NCBI RefSeq assembly: GCF_035942955.1
Contig: NZ_DASZCQ010000030.1
Coordinates: 1 to 64,000, forward strand
Direction of reading: 5' to 3'
Length of the DNA stretch: 64,000 nt
Source: DASYTH01 sp035942955
Lineage (GTDB): Bacteria > Actinomycetota > Actinomycetes > Mycobacteriales > Pseudonocardiaceae
Positions 17,914-26,493 of this stretch are shown in pieces. Position 1 is the first letter of the stretch; each line of letters opens with the position of its first letter. The translations under genes were made by a program, and so were the position numbers. Below the pieces are notes generated by a model. That model did not search any database. It was given only the letters and a program-made list of their open reading frames with translations, and was not told where the DNA came from.

Positions 17914-18530
17914 TCCGCGTCGCCGTCATCGACAACGACAAGCTCGTCCCGGCCGGCCTGCGCGCCCTGCTCGCCGGTACCACCGACATCACCCTCCTCC
18001 ACACCGCCACCACCGTCACCGACTACCTCGCCGCGCAGGCCGCCGGCCCCGCCGCCGATGTCGTCCTGCTCGACCTGCGGTTGGAGGACGGCACCCACCC
18101 GGCCGCCAACGTCGCCGCCCTGCGCGCCACCGGCGCCGCCGTCCTGGTCATCTCGGTGCACGGCGACCGCCGCCACGTCCGCGCCACCATCCGCGCCGGC
18201 GCCTCCGGCTACCTCATCAAGGACGACGACGCCGACAAGCTCGCCGGCGCCATCGGCACCGTCCACTCCGGACACCTGGCGCTGACCACCGAGCTCATGA
18301 CCCTCATCAACGACGACCCACCCGAACTGTCCCCCCAGGAGCTGCACGTCCTCTACCTCTACGGCACCGGCAGCACCCTGGCCGCCACCGCCCGCCGCCT
18401 CGGCATCGCCATCCCCACCGTCCGCTCCTACCTCGACCGAATCCGCGCCAAGTGGGCCGCGACCGACGAACCCGTCGACGACATCCGCGCCCTCATCCAC
18501 GAATACCCCCACCCCGACCCACCCACCTGA
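17910..18530 (+). CDS. NarL-type response regulator
   Basis: A 206-residue regulator coupled to the sensor kinase. The receiver domain has acidic residues in VAVIDNDK, the phosphoacceptor in VLLDLRLEDG, Ser in VISVHG and the lysine in GYLIKDDD. The C-terminal HTH begins LSPQELHVLYLYGTG and contains ARRLGIAIPTVRSYLDRI, a somewhat unusual LuxR-type helix pair. Targets are not evident; no biosynthetic operon is directly linked. Confidence 0.9.
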   Translation: MIRVAVIDNDKLVPAGLRALLAGTTDITLLHTATTVTDYLAAQAAGPAADVVLLDLRLEDGTHPAANVAALRATGAAVLVISVHGDRRHVRATIRAGASGYLIKDDDADKLAGAIGTVHSGHLALTTELMTLINDDPPELSPQELHVLYLYGTGSTLAATARRLGIAIPTVRSYLDRIRAKWAATDEPVDDIRALIHEYPHPDPPT

Positions 18531-18556
18531 CCGCGCGGTGGTGTGTGATCGGGGGT

Positions 18557-19423
18557 ATGGCGGTCGTGTTGGACACGCCGGGTGTCGGCGGGCTGAGCGA
18601 AGCCGTGGCCGTGCTGCGGGAGTGGCAGTACGACGGGGCGCCGATGCAACTGCATCCGGGGGACCTGGGCTGGTTCTGGCGGTTCGGTGCGCAGGCGACG
18701 GCCGCGGCGGTGCGGACCTGGCGCCGGGGCGGGCGGATTCTGGCCGTCGGGCTGCTGGATGAACCCGAGCTGTTGCGGCTGACGATCGCGCCGGACGCCG
18801 TGCGGGACGAGGAGCTGGCGCGGCGGCTGGTCGACGACGTGACCGAGCCGGCGCGCGGCGTACTGCCCGCGGGGAAGGTGTCCGTCGAGGCGCCACAGGG
18901 CGCGCTGGTCCAGACCCTGCTGTCGGAGGTCGGCTGGAAACCCGACGAGCCGTGGACGCCGCTGCGCCGCGACCTCACGCAGCCGGTGCCGGACCCGGGC
19001 GTGCGGATCGAGGTGATCGGGCCGCGGCAGGCGCAGGTGCGGACCGCGGTGCAGCGGGCATCGTTCGACTCCTCGACGTTCACCGACGAGCGCTGGCAGG
19101 CGATGGCGGCCGGAGTGCCCTACGCCGACGCCCGGTGCCTGGTCGCCTACGACGAGGCGGGCACCGCGGTGGCGGCGGTGACGGTGTGGTCGGCCGGTCC
19201 GGGAAGGCCCGGGTTGCTCGAGCCGATGGGCGTCCACCGCGACCATCGCGGTCACGGCCACGGCACGGCGATCACCCTCGCCGCGGCGGCCGCACTCCAG
19301 CAGCTGGGCTCGTCGAGCGCGATCGTCTGCACCCCGAGCCGCAATGCCGGCGCCGTCGCCACCTACACGTCGGCCGGCTTCCAGCAACTCCCCGAGGTCC
19401 GCGACCGATACCGGGACGCCTAG
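18557..19423 (+). CDS. GNAT-family N-acetyltransferase
   Basis: A 288-residue protein. The C-terminal GNAT domain has the acetyl-CoA loop in VHRDHRGHGHGTAI, the following helix, and the NAGAVATYTSAGF strand-helix typical of the family end. The N-terminal half may be a degenerate second GNAT domain. It starts at ATG 18557, shortly after the response regulator; a nearby GTG is an alternative because the G-run is very close to the ATG. The acetyl acceptor is unknown. Confidence 0.82.
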   Translation: MAVVLDTPGVGGLSEAVAVLREWQYDGAPMQLHPGDLGWFWRFGAQATAAAVRTWRRGGRILAVGLLDEPELLRLTIAPDAVRDEELARRLVDDVTEPARGVLPAGKVSVEAPQGALVQTLLSEVGWKPDEPWTPLRRDLTQPVPDPGVRIEVIGPRQAQVRTAVQRASFDSSTFTDERWQAMAAGVPYADARCLVAYDEAGTAVAAVTVWSAGPGRPGLLEPMGVHRDHRGHGHGTAITLAAAAALQQLGSSSAIVCTPSRNAGAVATYTSAGFQQLPEVRDRYRDA

Positions 19424-19572
19424 GGCCGGACGGTGGCGTGCCGTCGCGGCACAGCCGCAACAGCCGCTGACGGACGGTGCGATCGGATATCCGCGAACTC
19501 TCCTCCGAATCCGGATCTCATCCCTCGTCTACGGTTGAGGGTCACGATTGGACACGTGATCGCGGTTGGCGA

Positions 19573-19600
19573 TTGAGATCCGTGTTTGCGTGGCTAGACT
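19573..19600 (+). promoter_or_regulatory. Candidate promoter for a leaderless molybdate operon transcript
   Basis: TTGAGA at 19573-19578 and TAGACT at 19595-19600 are separated by 16 bases. The ATG of the HTH-TOBE gene follows seven bases after the -10 box, and no Shine-Dalgarno sequence is present, so transcription probably starts at the ATG. Confidence 0.5.
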
Positions 19601-19607
19601 GCCTGTC

Positions 19608-20006
19608 ATGCCGAAGCTGCGGATCAGCGAGGCGGCCGCGCTGCTCGGGGTCAGCGACGACACGCTGCGGCGATGGGTCGATCAGGGACGGCTGCCGGTG
19701 GTGCCGGGGGACCACGGGCGCAAGGCGATCGAGGGACACGAGCTGGCCGCGTTCGTCCGGCGGATGGCCGACGCACCGGAGCGGGGCACCACGGTGGCCG
19801 CCTCGGCGCGCAATCGGTTCCGGGGGATCGTCACCGGTGTGGTCAAGGATCGGGTGATGGCCCAGGTCGAGATGCAGGCCGGGCCGTTTCGGATCGTGTC
19901 GCTGATGAGCCGGGAGGCGGCCGATGAGCTCGGCCTGGAGGTGGGCAGTGTCGCGGTCGCCTCGATCAAGTCCACCAACGTCGTCGTCGAGATACCGGAG
20001 GCGTGA
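19608..20006 (+). CDS. HTH-TOBE molybdate-responsive DNA-binding protein
   Basis: A 132-residue protein with an N-terminal MerR/excisionase-type helix-turn-helix (LRISEAAALLGVSDDTLRRW) and a C-terminal Mop/TOBE domain (ARNRFRGIVTGVVKD...SIKSTNVVVEIPE) that binds molybdate or tungstate oxyanions. Such proteins head actinobacterial mod operons and are thought to regulate them. Its stop directly abuts the modA start, making a four-gene operon. The start at 19608 lacks a ribosome site and fits leaderless translation. Confidence 0.88.
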   Translation: MPKLRISEAAALLGVSDDTLRRWVDQGRLPVVPGDHGRKAIEGHELAAFVRRMADAPERGTTVAASARNRFRGIVTGVVKDRVMAQVEMQAGPFRIVSLMSREAADELGLEVGSVAVASIKSTNVVVEIPEA

Positions 20007-20804
20007 ATGTCCCGCTCGAGCCGTTCGTCCGCGCTGGCCGCCGCGGCTGCCCTGACCCTGGTGGCCTGCGGGTCGAACGACGCCCCGGCAGCCTCGCGGA
20101 CCGGCACACCGGGCGGCCCGGCGGCGGTCACCGGCGACATCACCGTGTTTGCCGCGTCGTCGCTGACCGAGACGTTCACCCGGCTGGGCAAGGACTTCGA
20201 GGCGGCCAACCCGGGCGCCAAGGTCACGTTCAACTTCGGTGGCAGCTCGGCGCTGGCCCAGCAGATCAACTCCGGAGCCCCGGCCGACGTGTTCGCCTCG
20301 GCCGCGCCGGCCAACATGAAGCAGGTCAGCGACGCCGGCGGCGTGTCCGGCAGCCCGAAGACGTTCGTGCGGAACAAGCTGCAGATCGCCGTCCCCGCGG
20401 GCAACCCCGGCAAGGTGACCGGGCTGGCCGACCTCGCCAAGCAGGACCTCAAGATCGCGCTGTGCGCCGAGCAGGTCCCGTGCGGCGCGGCGGCCAGGAA
20501 GGCGCTGCAGGCCGCCGGGGTCACCGCCGCGCCGGACACCTTGGAGCAGGACGTCAAGGCCGTGCTGACCAAGGTTTCCCTCGGCGAGGTCGACGCCGCG
20601 CTGGTGTATCGCACCGATGTCAAGGCCGCCGGCGGCAAGGTCGAGGGCATCGCGTTCCCGGAGGCCGACCAGGCGGTCAACGACTACCCGATCGCCACCT
20701 TGGCCAAGGCCCCGAACGCCGCCGGCGCCAAGGCGTTCGTCGACTTCGTGCTGTCCGACAAGGGACGTGCGGTGCTCGGCGCGGCCGGCTTCGACGGTCC
20801 GTGA
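20007..20804 (+). CDS. modA: Molybdate ABC transporter substrate-binding lipoprotein ModA
   Basis: A 265-residue lipoprotein with signal peptide and lipobox LVACG. The mature protein has the ModA signatures VFAASSLTETF at the oxyanion-binding first strand, FGGSSALAQQI, GAPADVFASA, and SLGEVDAALVYRTD. It captures molybdate or tungstate outside the membrane and delivers it to ModB. Directly follows the HTH-TOBE gene; the ModB start overlaps its stop. Confidence 0.95.
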   Translation: MSRSSRSSALAAAAALTLVACGSNDAPAASRTGTPGGPAAVTGDITVFAASSLTETFTRLGKDFEAANPGAKVTFNFGGSSALAQQINSGAPADVFASAAPANMKQVSDAGGVSGSPKTFVRNKLQIAVPAGNPGKVTGLADLAKQDLKIALCAEQVPCGAAARKALQAAGVTAAPDTLEQDVKAVLTKVSLGEVDAALVYRTDVKAAGGKVEGIAFPEADQAVNDYPIATLAKAPNAAGAKAFVDFVLSDKGRAVLGAAGFDGP

Positions 20805-21622
20805 CCCGGGCCGCGACCCGGCGCCGCACGACGCGGGCACGCGGCCGGCCGCCGGTGGTCCTGGTGTTGCCCGCGGTGCTCGGGTTGGCGTTCCTGGTGG
20901 TGCCGCTGGCCGGGCTGCTGGTCCGCGCCCCATGGACCACGCTGCTCGGTCAGCTGTTCAGCGAGGAGGTCGGGCAGGCGCTGACGTTGTCGTTGGTGTG
21001 CGCCAGCCTGGCCACGGTGATCTGCCTGGTGCTCGGTGTTCCGCTGGCCTGGCAGCTGGCCCGCGGCGACCTGCCCGGCCGCGGGGTGCTGCGCGCGCTG
21101 GTGACCGTGCCGCTGGTGTTGCCGCCGGTGGTCGGCGGCGTCGCCCTGCTGCTGGTGCTGGGCCGGCGCGGCCTGGTCGGGCAGTACCTCGACGCCTGGT
21201 TCGGCATCTCGCTGCCGTTCACCACCGCGGGTGTGGTGGTGGCGGAAGCCTTCGTGGCGATGCCGTTTCTGGTGATCGCGGTGGAGGGGGCGTTGCGCGG
21301 GGCCGATCCGCGGTTCGAAGAGGCCGCCGCGACGCTGGGGGCGTCGCGGTGGTTGATCTTCCGGCGGGTGACGTTGCCGGCCATCGCGCCGGGGGTGGTG
21401 GCCGGCACGGTGCTGTGCTGGGCCCGCGCGCTCGGCGAGTTCGGCGCGACGATCACCTTCGCCGGCAACTTCCCGGGCAGGACGACCACGATGCCGCTGG
21501 CGGTCTACCTGGCGCTGGAAACCGATCCGGGAGCGGCGATCGTGCTGTCCATCGTCCTGCTGATCCTGTCCATCGTGGTGCTCGTGAGCCTGCGGGACCG
21601 GTGGATCGGCGGCGCGGCATGA
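20801..21622 (+). CDS. modB: Molybdate ABC transporter permease ModB
   Basis: A 273-residue inner-membrane protein with about six helices. The binding-protein-dependent transport signature EAAATLGASRWLIFRRVTLP, which contacts the ATPase, and GEFGATITFAGN near the end are typical for ModB. GTG 20801 overlaps the modA stop (GTGA); the next gene overlaps by ATGA, so all four genes are coupled. Confidence 0.95.
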   Translation: MTRAATRRRTTRARGRPPVVLVLPAVLGLAFLVVPLAGLLVRAPWTTLLGQLFSEEVGQALTLSLVCASLATVICLVLGVPLAWQLARGDLPGRGVLRALVTVPLVLPPVVGGVALLLVLGRRGLVGQYLDAWFGISLPFTTAGVVVAEAFVAMPFLVIAVEGALRGADPRFEEAAATLGASRWLIFRRVTLPAIAPGVVAGTVLCWARALGEFGATITFAGNFPGRTTTMPLAVYLALETDPGAAIVLSIVLLILSIVVLVSLRDRWIGGAA

Positions 21623-22671
21623 CCCTCAAGGCCGAGCTGATGATCGCCCGGGACTCCGGGTTCCGGGTGGAGTTGGACCTGTCGGTCTCGCCCGGCGAGG
21701 TGGTCGCGCTGCTCGGCCCGAACGGCGCCGGCAAGACCACGGCGCTGCGTGCGCTGGCCGGGCTGCTTCCGTTGTCCGGTGGGCACATTCGGCTCGACGA
21801 GCTGGTCTGGGACGAACCGCCGGGCGTGTTCGTGCCGGCTCAGGCCCGCAGCGCCGGCGTGATGTTCCAGGACTACCTGCTGTTCCAACACATGTCCGCC
21901 TTGGAGAATGTCGCATTTGGACTGCGGGCCCGCGGCGTCGACCGAAAGGCCGCCCGGGCCGCAGCGCGGCAGTGGCTGGACAAGGTCGGCCTCGCCGAGC
22001 ACACCCAGACCCGACCCGGGGCGCTGTCCGGCGGCCAGGCCCAACGCGTCGCGCTGGCCAGGGCGCTGGCCACCGATCCCGACGCGCTGCTGCTCGACGA
22101 GCCGCTGGCCGCCCTTGACGCCAGCACCCGCGTGCAGATCCGCTCCGAGCTCGGCCGCCACCTCGACGACTACCCCGGCCACACCGTGCTGGTCACCCAC
22201 GACCCGCTCGACGCCATGGTCCTCGCCGACCAACTCGTGATCATCGAGCACGGCACGATCGTCCAAAAAGGACCACCGGCCGCGGTGGCCCGGCAGCCAC
22301 GCACCGACTACGTCGCCCAGCTCGTCGGCCTCAACCTCTACCGCGGCACCGCCACCGGCACCGCGGTCGCCCTGCGCGACGGTGGCGGGCTCACCATCGC
22401 CGAACCCGCCACCGGCCCGGTCTACCTGGCCTTCCCGCCGACCGCGGTCAGCCTGCACCCCGAGCAACCCGCCGGCAGCCCGCGCAACAGCTGGCCGGTC
22501 ACCGTCGCCCACGTCGAGCAGCACGCCCACACCGTCCGGGTCCGCCTCGACGGCACCCCACCCGTCCTCGCCGACGTCACCCCCGCCGTGATCGCCGAAC
22601 TGCACCTGGTCCCCGGCACCCCGCTGTGGGCAACCGTCAAGGCCACCGAGATCACCACCTACCCCACCTGA
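21619..22671 (+). CDS. modC: Molybdate ABC transporter ATPase ModC
   Basis: A 350-residue ABC ATPase. Walker A is LLGPNGAGKTTALRA, the signature is LSGGQAQRVALARALA, Walker B is ALLLDEPLAALD and the switch His is in LVTHDPLDAM. A C-terminal TOBE-like domain (about 260-350) is as in ModC. It powers molybdate import with ModA/ModB. The gene ends the operon. Confidence 0.95.
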   Translation: MTLKAELMIARDSGFRVELDLSVSPGEVVALLGPNGAGKTTALRALAGLLPLSGGHIRLDELVWDEPPGVFVPAQARSAGVMFQDYLLFQHMSALENVAFGLRARGVDRKAARAAARQWLDKVGLAEHTQTRPGALSGGQAQRVALARALATDPDALLLDEPLAALDASTRVQIRSELGRHLDDYPGHTVLVTHDPLDAMVLADQLVIIEHGTIVQKGPPAAVARQPRTDYVAQLVGLNLYRGTATGTAVALRDGGGLTIAEPATGPVYLAFPPTAVSLHPEQPAGSPRNSWPVTVAHVEQHAHTVRVRLDGTPPVLADVTPAVIAELHLVPGTPLWATVKATEITTYPT

Positions 22672-23010
22672 CCGGAAAGCCCCCATGCCGCGCCTGGTTG
22701 TTGACGCTGTAGTGGGGTACAGGGTTGATGATGGGGCATGCGGACCAAACCTGCCGCTCGAGGTTGGGTCGGGGGCTGGCCGATGAATGGTCAATTATGC
22801 GCCGGAGCTGCCGGCGGCGCCGATGGTTTACGCGATAGGCTGCGTCGGCTAGGCAGGAAAGTGCGCCCTTGAATCCGGTTTGTCGGCGATCCGGGGTCGC
22901 GTACGTCTGGGGAGAGCAACCATGCCAGAAGTCCGATTATGCGGTTCGGACGGCCTTCATTAGTCCTGGATCACACCGTACCGGTCGCGACAGCAGGGGG
23001 ACTGAAGAGC
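22672..23010. other. Intergenic region before the StrR-like regulator
   Basis: 339 bases with no supportable gene. It should contain the promoter of the StrR-like regulator gene; I could not identify a convincing -35/-10 pair. An in-frame ATG at 22939 exists but lacks a ribosome site. Confidence 0.4.
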
Positions 23011-24003
23011 ATGGTTCATGAGGTACGAACACGGGAAACAGTGCCCGTCGATCGGCTGCTGCCCGCCGATTCTCCCCGTTTGGCCGGGCAGGACACCACC
23101 CATGTCGGGTTGCTCGCGCAAATAGCGATCGGGCTGCCGCCCATTCTTGTGCACCGCGAGACCATGCGCGTCATCGACGGGATGCACCGGCTGGAGGCCG
23201 CGATCCTGCGCGGCGCCCGCGATATCGAGGTGCAGTATTTCGAGGGGAGCGAGCACGACGCGTTCCTGCTGGCGGTCCGGGCGAACACCACGCACGGGTT
23301 GCCGCTGTCGCTCGCCGATCGGGAGGCGGCCGCGATCCGTATCGCCACCGTCCATCCCGAGTGGGCCGACCGGGTCATCGCCGAGATCGTCGGTCTGGCC
23401 GCGACCACGATCGGCGCCCTCCGCCGGCGCCATCCGCAGCAGCTGGCGCTGTCGACCATCCGGGTGGGCAAGGACGGCAAGGTCCGGCCGCTCAACGGCG
23501 CCGAGGGGCGGCGGCGGGCCAGCGAGGTGATCGCCGAACGTCCCGACGCCTCGCTCCGTGAGGTGGCCAGGGCGGCCGGGATCTCGGTGGGCACCGCCCG
23601 GGACGTCCGCGAGCGGATGCGCCGCGGGCAGAGCCCGATCCCGGACAGCGTGGCGCCGCGCCAGGCGGATGGCCAGGCGCCGCGACCGCAACCCACCGAA
23701 GGCCCGGCCGACCCGCGGAACCGGCAACTCGCGCCCGCGGACCGGCTGTCCGCCCTGCGAACCCTGCAGCGGGACCCGTCGCTGCGGTTCACCGAGGCGG
23801 GCCGCTCCTTGCTGCGCCGCCTCGATCTGCACACGCTCAGCCCGGACGCCTGCGAGAGCTTCCTCGACGCGATCCCCCCGCACTGCGCGCACGTGGTGGC
23901 GGATCTGGCCGGCGCATGCGGGGAGGCGTGGCTGCAGTTCGCCGCGAAAGTGAAGGATCGCGTGCGAACCGGGAACGTGCAACCCGTCAGCTCGAACGGT
24001 TGA
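23011..24003 (+). CDS. StrR-like ParB-domain pathway-specific activator
   Basis: A 330-residue regulator of the StrR/Bbr/NovG family found in aminoglycoside, glycopeptide and aminocoumarin clusters. The ParB-like N-terminal domain begins VPVDRLLPADSPRLAG and contains LPPILVHRETMRVIDGMHRL and NTTHGLPLSLADREAAA, all family hallmarks. A central helix-turn-helix (REVARAAGISVGTARDV) follows. ATG 23011 is chosen because GGGGGA lies nine bases upstream; an ATG at 22939 lacks a site. Family members activate cluster promoters by binding inverted repeats. Its position at the edge of the sugar-nucleotide and fluorinase genes makes it the likely cluster activator. Confidence 0.9.
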   Translation: MVHEVRTRETVPVDRLLPADSPRLAGQDTTHVGLLAQIAIGLPPILVHRETMRVIDGMHRLEAAILRGARDIEVQYFEGSEHDAFLLAVRANTTHGLPLSLADREAAAIRIATVHPEWADRVIAEIVGLAATTIGALRRRHPQQLALSTIRVGKDGKVRPLNGAEGRRRASEVIAERPDASLREVARAAGISVGTARDVRERMRRGQSPIPDSVAPRQADGQAPRPQPTEGPADPRNRQLAPADRLSALRTLQRDPSLRFTEAGRSLLRRLDLHTLSPDACESFLDAIPPHCAHVVADLAGACGEAWLQFAAKVKDRVRTGNVQPVSSNG

Positions 24004-24955
24004 ACAACCGCTCGGCGAACCACGAAATGGTGCGCTCTAGGCCCTGGGTCAGGCTCGTCTCCGGTTTCCAGCCCAGCAGTGAATGGGCCAGGGAAATGTC
24101 CGGCCGGCGCACGTTCGGATCGTCGACGGGCCGGTCGACGAACTCGATGCCGGACGACGACCCGGTCAGGTCGCGAATTCTGCTGGCCAGGTCGAGAATG
24201 GACAGCTCGTCCGGGCTGCCGATGTTCACCGGTCCCGGATGCGGGCTCTCGGCAAGGGCGAGAATGCCGGCCACCGTGTCGTCGACGTAGCAGAGGGACC
24301 GGGTATGCCGGCCGTCGCCGGTCACCGTGATCGGTTCGCCGCGCAGGGCCTGGCGGATGAACGTGGGAACCGCCCGGCCGTCGTCGGTCCGCATCCACGG
24401 GCCGTACGTGTTGAAGATCCGGACGATGGCCGTGTCCACGCCGTAGGTTTTCCGGTTGGCGACGGTGAGCGCCTCGGCGAAGCGCTTGGCCTCGTCGTAG
24501 ACGCTCCGCGGACCGACGGGATTCACGTTTCCCCAGTAGGTCTCCCGTTGCGGATGCTCGAGCGGATCTCCGTACACCTCGGACGTGGACGCCAGAACGA
24601 ACCTGGCGGCCTTCTCCCGGGCGAGGGTCAGCGCGTTCACCGTGCCCTGGCTTCCGACCAGCAGAGTGTCGATGGGGTGTCGCAGGTAATCCGGTGGAGA
24701 CGCCGGTGAGGCGAAGTGGAGGACCAGGTCGACCGGTCCTTCGATATCGATGGAAGCGACGACATCCTGGTCGACCAATTGAAAGCCCGAGTGCTCCGCG
24801 AGCCGTCGCACGTTGGCCGTCGAGCCGGTCACCAGATTGTCCACACAGACCACGTCGACCCCGCCGGCCAGCAGGCGCGCACACAGATGTGAGCCGAGGA
24901 ACCCGGCGCCACCGGTCACCACGGCACGGCGAAACGAGCGCGACGGAATTGCCAT
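23987..24955 (-). CDS. UDP-glucuronate decarboxylase (UDP-xylose synthase)
   Basis: A 322-residue extended SDR enzyme. The NAD loop is VVTGGAGFLGSHL, and the sub-family marks LHFASPASPPDYLRHP, STSEVYGDPLEHPQ and YWGNVNPVGPRSVYDEAKR (catalytic Tyr/Lys) are those of UDP-xylose synthases, which oxidise and decarboxylate UDP-glucuronic acid. The upstream substrate would come from the UDP-glucose dehydrogenase at 26486. Its 3' end overlaps the StrR-like gene by 17 bases. It is divergent from the flavoenzyme gene. Product would be UDP-xylose, or its 4-keto precursor. Confidence 0.9.
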   Translation of the reverse strand: MAIPSRSFRRAVVTGGAGFLGSHLCARLLAGGVDVVCVDNLVTGSTANVRRLAEHSGFQLVDQDVVASIDIEGPVDLVLHFASPASPPDYLRHPIDTLLVGSQGTVNALTLAREKAARFVLASTSEVYGDPLEHPQRETYWGNVNPVGPRSVYDEAKRFAEALTVANRKTYGVDTAIVRIFNTYGPWMRTDDGRAVPTFIRQALRGEPITVTGDGRHTRSLCYVDDTVAGILALAESPHPGPVNIGSPDELSILDLASRIRDLTGSSSGIEFVDRPVDDPNVRRPDISLAHSLLGWKPETSLTQGLERTISWFAERLFNRSS

Positions 24956-25062
24956 ACGTCAATCATGCGGCGCCGTTCGACTCGCACGCAAGGTGGCCGG
25001 TGTTGTCGACATCCGGACCCGCAAGTTAACCTGCATCATCGATCTCGGGGTGGGGACAAGAT

Positions 25063-26493
25063 ATGACGGAAGTTGCGGTTATCGGCGCGGGTCCGGCCGG
25101 GATGACGGCGTCGTACGTACTGGCAAAGAATGGCGTCCCGGTACACCTCTACGAGGCGTCGGCGCAGGTCGGCGGCATGGCCCGGTCGATTGAGCTGTGG
25201 GGCCAGATCGTCGATATCGGGCCGCACCGGTTCTTCACCGGCGACGCCAGAGTGAACGCGTTGTGGCTCGAGCTCGCCGGCAAAGACTACGAGATGGTGG
25301 ACCGGCTGACCCGGATATTCTTCCGAAACAAGTTCTACCGATACCCGATCCAGGTCGGGAACGTCCTCCGGAACCTCGGGGTCGCCGAGTCGGCGCTGTG
25401 CGTCGCCAGCTACGTCTGGTGGCGGCTGAAGCCCGGCGGTCGCGACTTGGGCGACACCTTCGAGTCCTGGGTGACGGCCCGTTTCGGGAAGCGGCTGTAC
25501 GGGCATTTCTTCAAGACGTACACCGAAAAGCTGTGGGGCATACCCGGATCGGAGCTGTCGTCGGAGTTCGCGGCCCAGCGGATCGGCGGCCTTTCGCTGT
25601 GGGAAGCGGTCAAGCACGCCGTCCTGCCAGGGACCCGGCACGACCACAAGACCCTGGTCGACCAGTTCGCCTACCCCAGTCACGGCAGCGGGCAGATCTA
25701 CGAGCGGATGCGCGACCACGTCGAGGCGCAGGGCGGCACCGTGCACCTGCGGACTCCGGTCCATTCCCTCGTCACGTCCGGCACGACGGTGACCGGAGTC
25801 AGGCTCGCCTCCGGCGAGGTCTGTGAATACGACGAGGTCATCTCCTCGATGCCGCTGACGCTGCTCGTCGACCGCTTCGCCGACGTGCCACCTGAGGTGG
25901 CCGCCGCCGGCCGGTCGCTGGAGTTCCGCAACACGCTGCTGGTCTACCTCCTGGTCGACGCGGACCGGATATTCCCGGACAACTGGATCTACGTGCACAG
26001 CACCGAGCTGCGGACCGGGCGGATCACCAACTTCCGCAACTGGGTGCCGACCATCAACCGGGGCCGCAAGGAAACCATCCTGGCGATGGAGTACTGGAGT
26101 TTCGACGGCGACGACTGCTGGCACTGGGCCGACGAGCGCCATATCGAGCTGGCCAAGTTGGAGATCGTGAAGACCGGGCTGGTCGAGGCGGCGCAGATCA
26201 AGGACGGTGCGGTCGTCCGCGTCCCCCGCTGCTACCCGGTCTACCGTCGCGATTACCGGCAGGACCTGGCCATCGTCGAGGATTTCCTGCGGGGCTACGA
26301 CAATCTTCAGGTCATCGGCCGCTATGGCGCCTTCAAGTACAACAACCAGGACCACAGCATTCTCATGGGCATCCTGGCGGCCAACAACATCATCGACGGC
26401 GCCCCCAAGCAGGATCTCTGGAACATCAACAGCGACTACGACTACCAGGAGTCCTCGCTGATCACCCAGACGGGGCTGGTGAAGAATGCTTGA
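25063..26493 (+). CDS. UDP-galactopyranose-mutase-like FAD enzyme
   Basis: A 476-residue flavoprotein. The N-terminal dinucleotide motif is VAVIGAGPAGMTASY, followed by YEASAQVGGMARS and DIGPHRFF, and the C-terminal FAD contact is GRYGAFKYNNQDHSI. The pattern matches the UGM/protoporphyrinogen-oxidase-like group used in sugar nucleotide metabolism. Given the neighbours, it may contract a UDP-pentopyranose to the furanose, but oxidation of a sugar is equally possible. GGGGACA precedes the ATG. It overlaps the UDP-glucose dehydrogenase gene by eight bases. Confidence 0.75.
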   Translation: MTEVAVIGAGPAGMTASYVLAKNGVPVHLYEASAQVGGMARSIELWGQIVDIGPHRFFTGDARVNALWLELAGKDYEMVDRLTRIFFRNKFYRYPIQVGNVLRNLGVAESALCVASYVWWRLKPGGRDLGDTFESWVTARFGKRLYGHFFKTYTEKLWGIPGSELSSEFAAQRIGGLSLWEAVKHAVLPGTRHDHKTLVDQFAYPSHGSGQIYERMRDHVEAQGGTVHLRTPVHSLVTSGTTVTGVRLASGEVCEYDEVISSMPLTLLVDRFADVPPEVAAAGRSLEFRNTLLVYLLVDADRIFPDNWIYVHSTELRTGRITNFRNWVPTINRGRKETILAMEYWSFDGDDCWHWADERHIELAKLEIVKTGLVEAAQIKDGAVVRVPRCYPVYRRDYRQDLAIVEDFLRGYDNLQVIGRYGAFKYNNQDHSILMGILAANNIIDGAPKQDLWNINSDYDYQESSLITQTGLVKNA

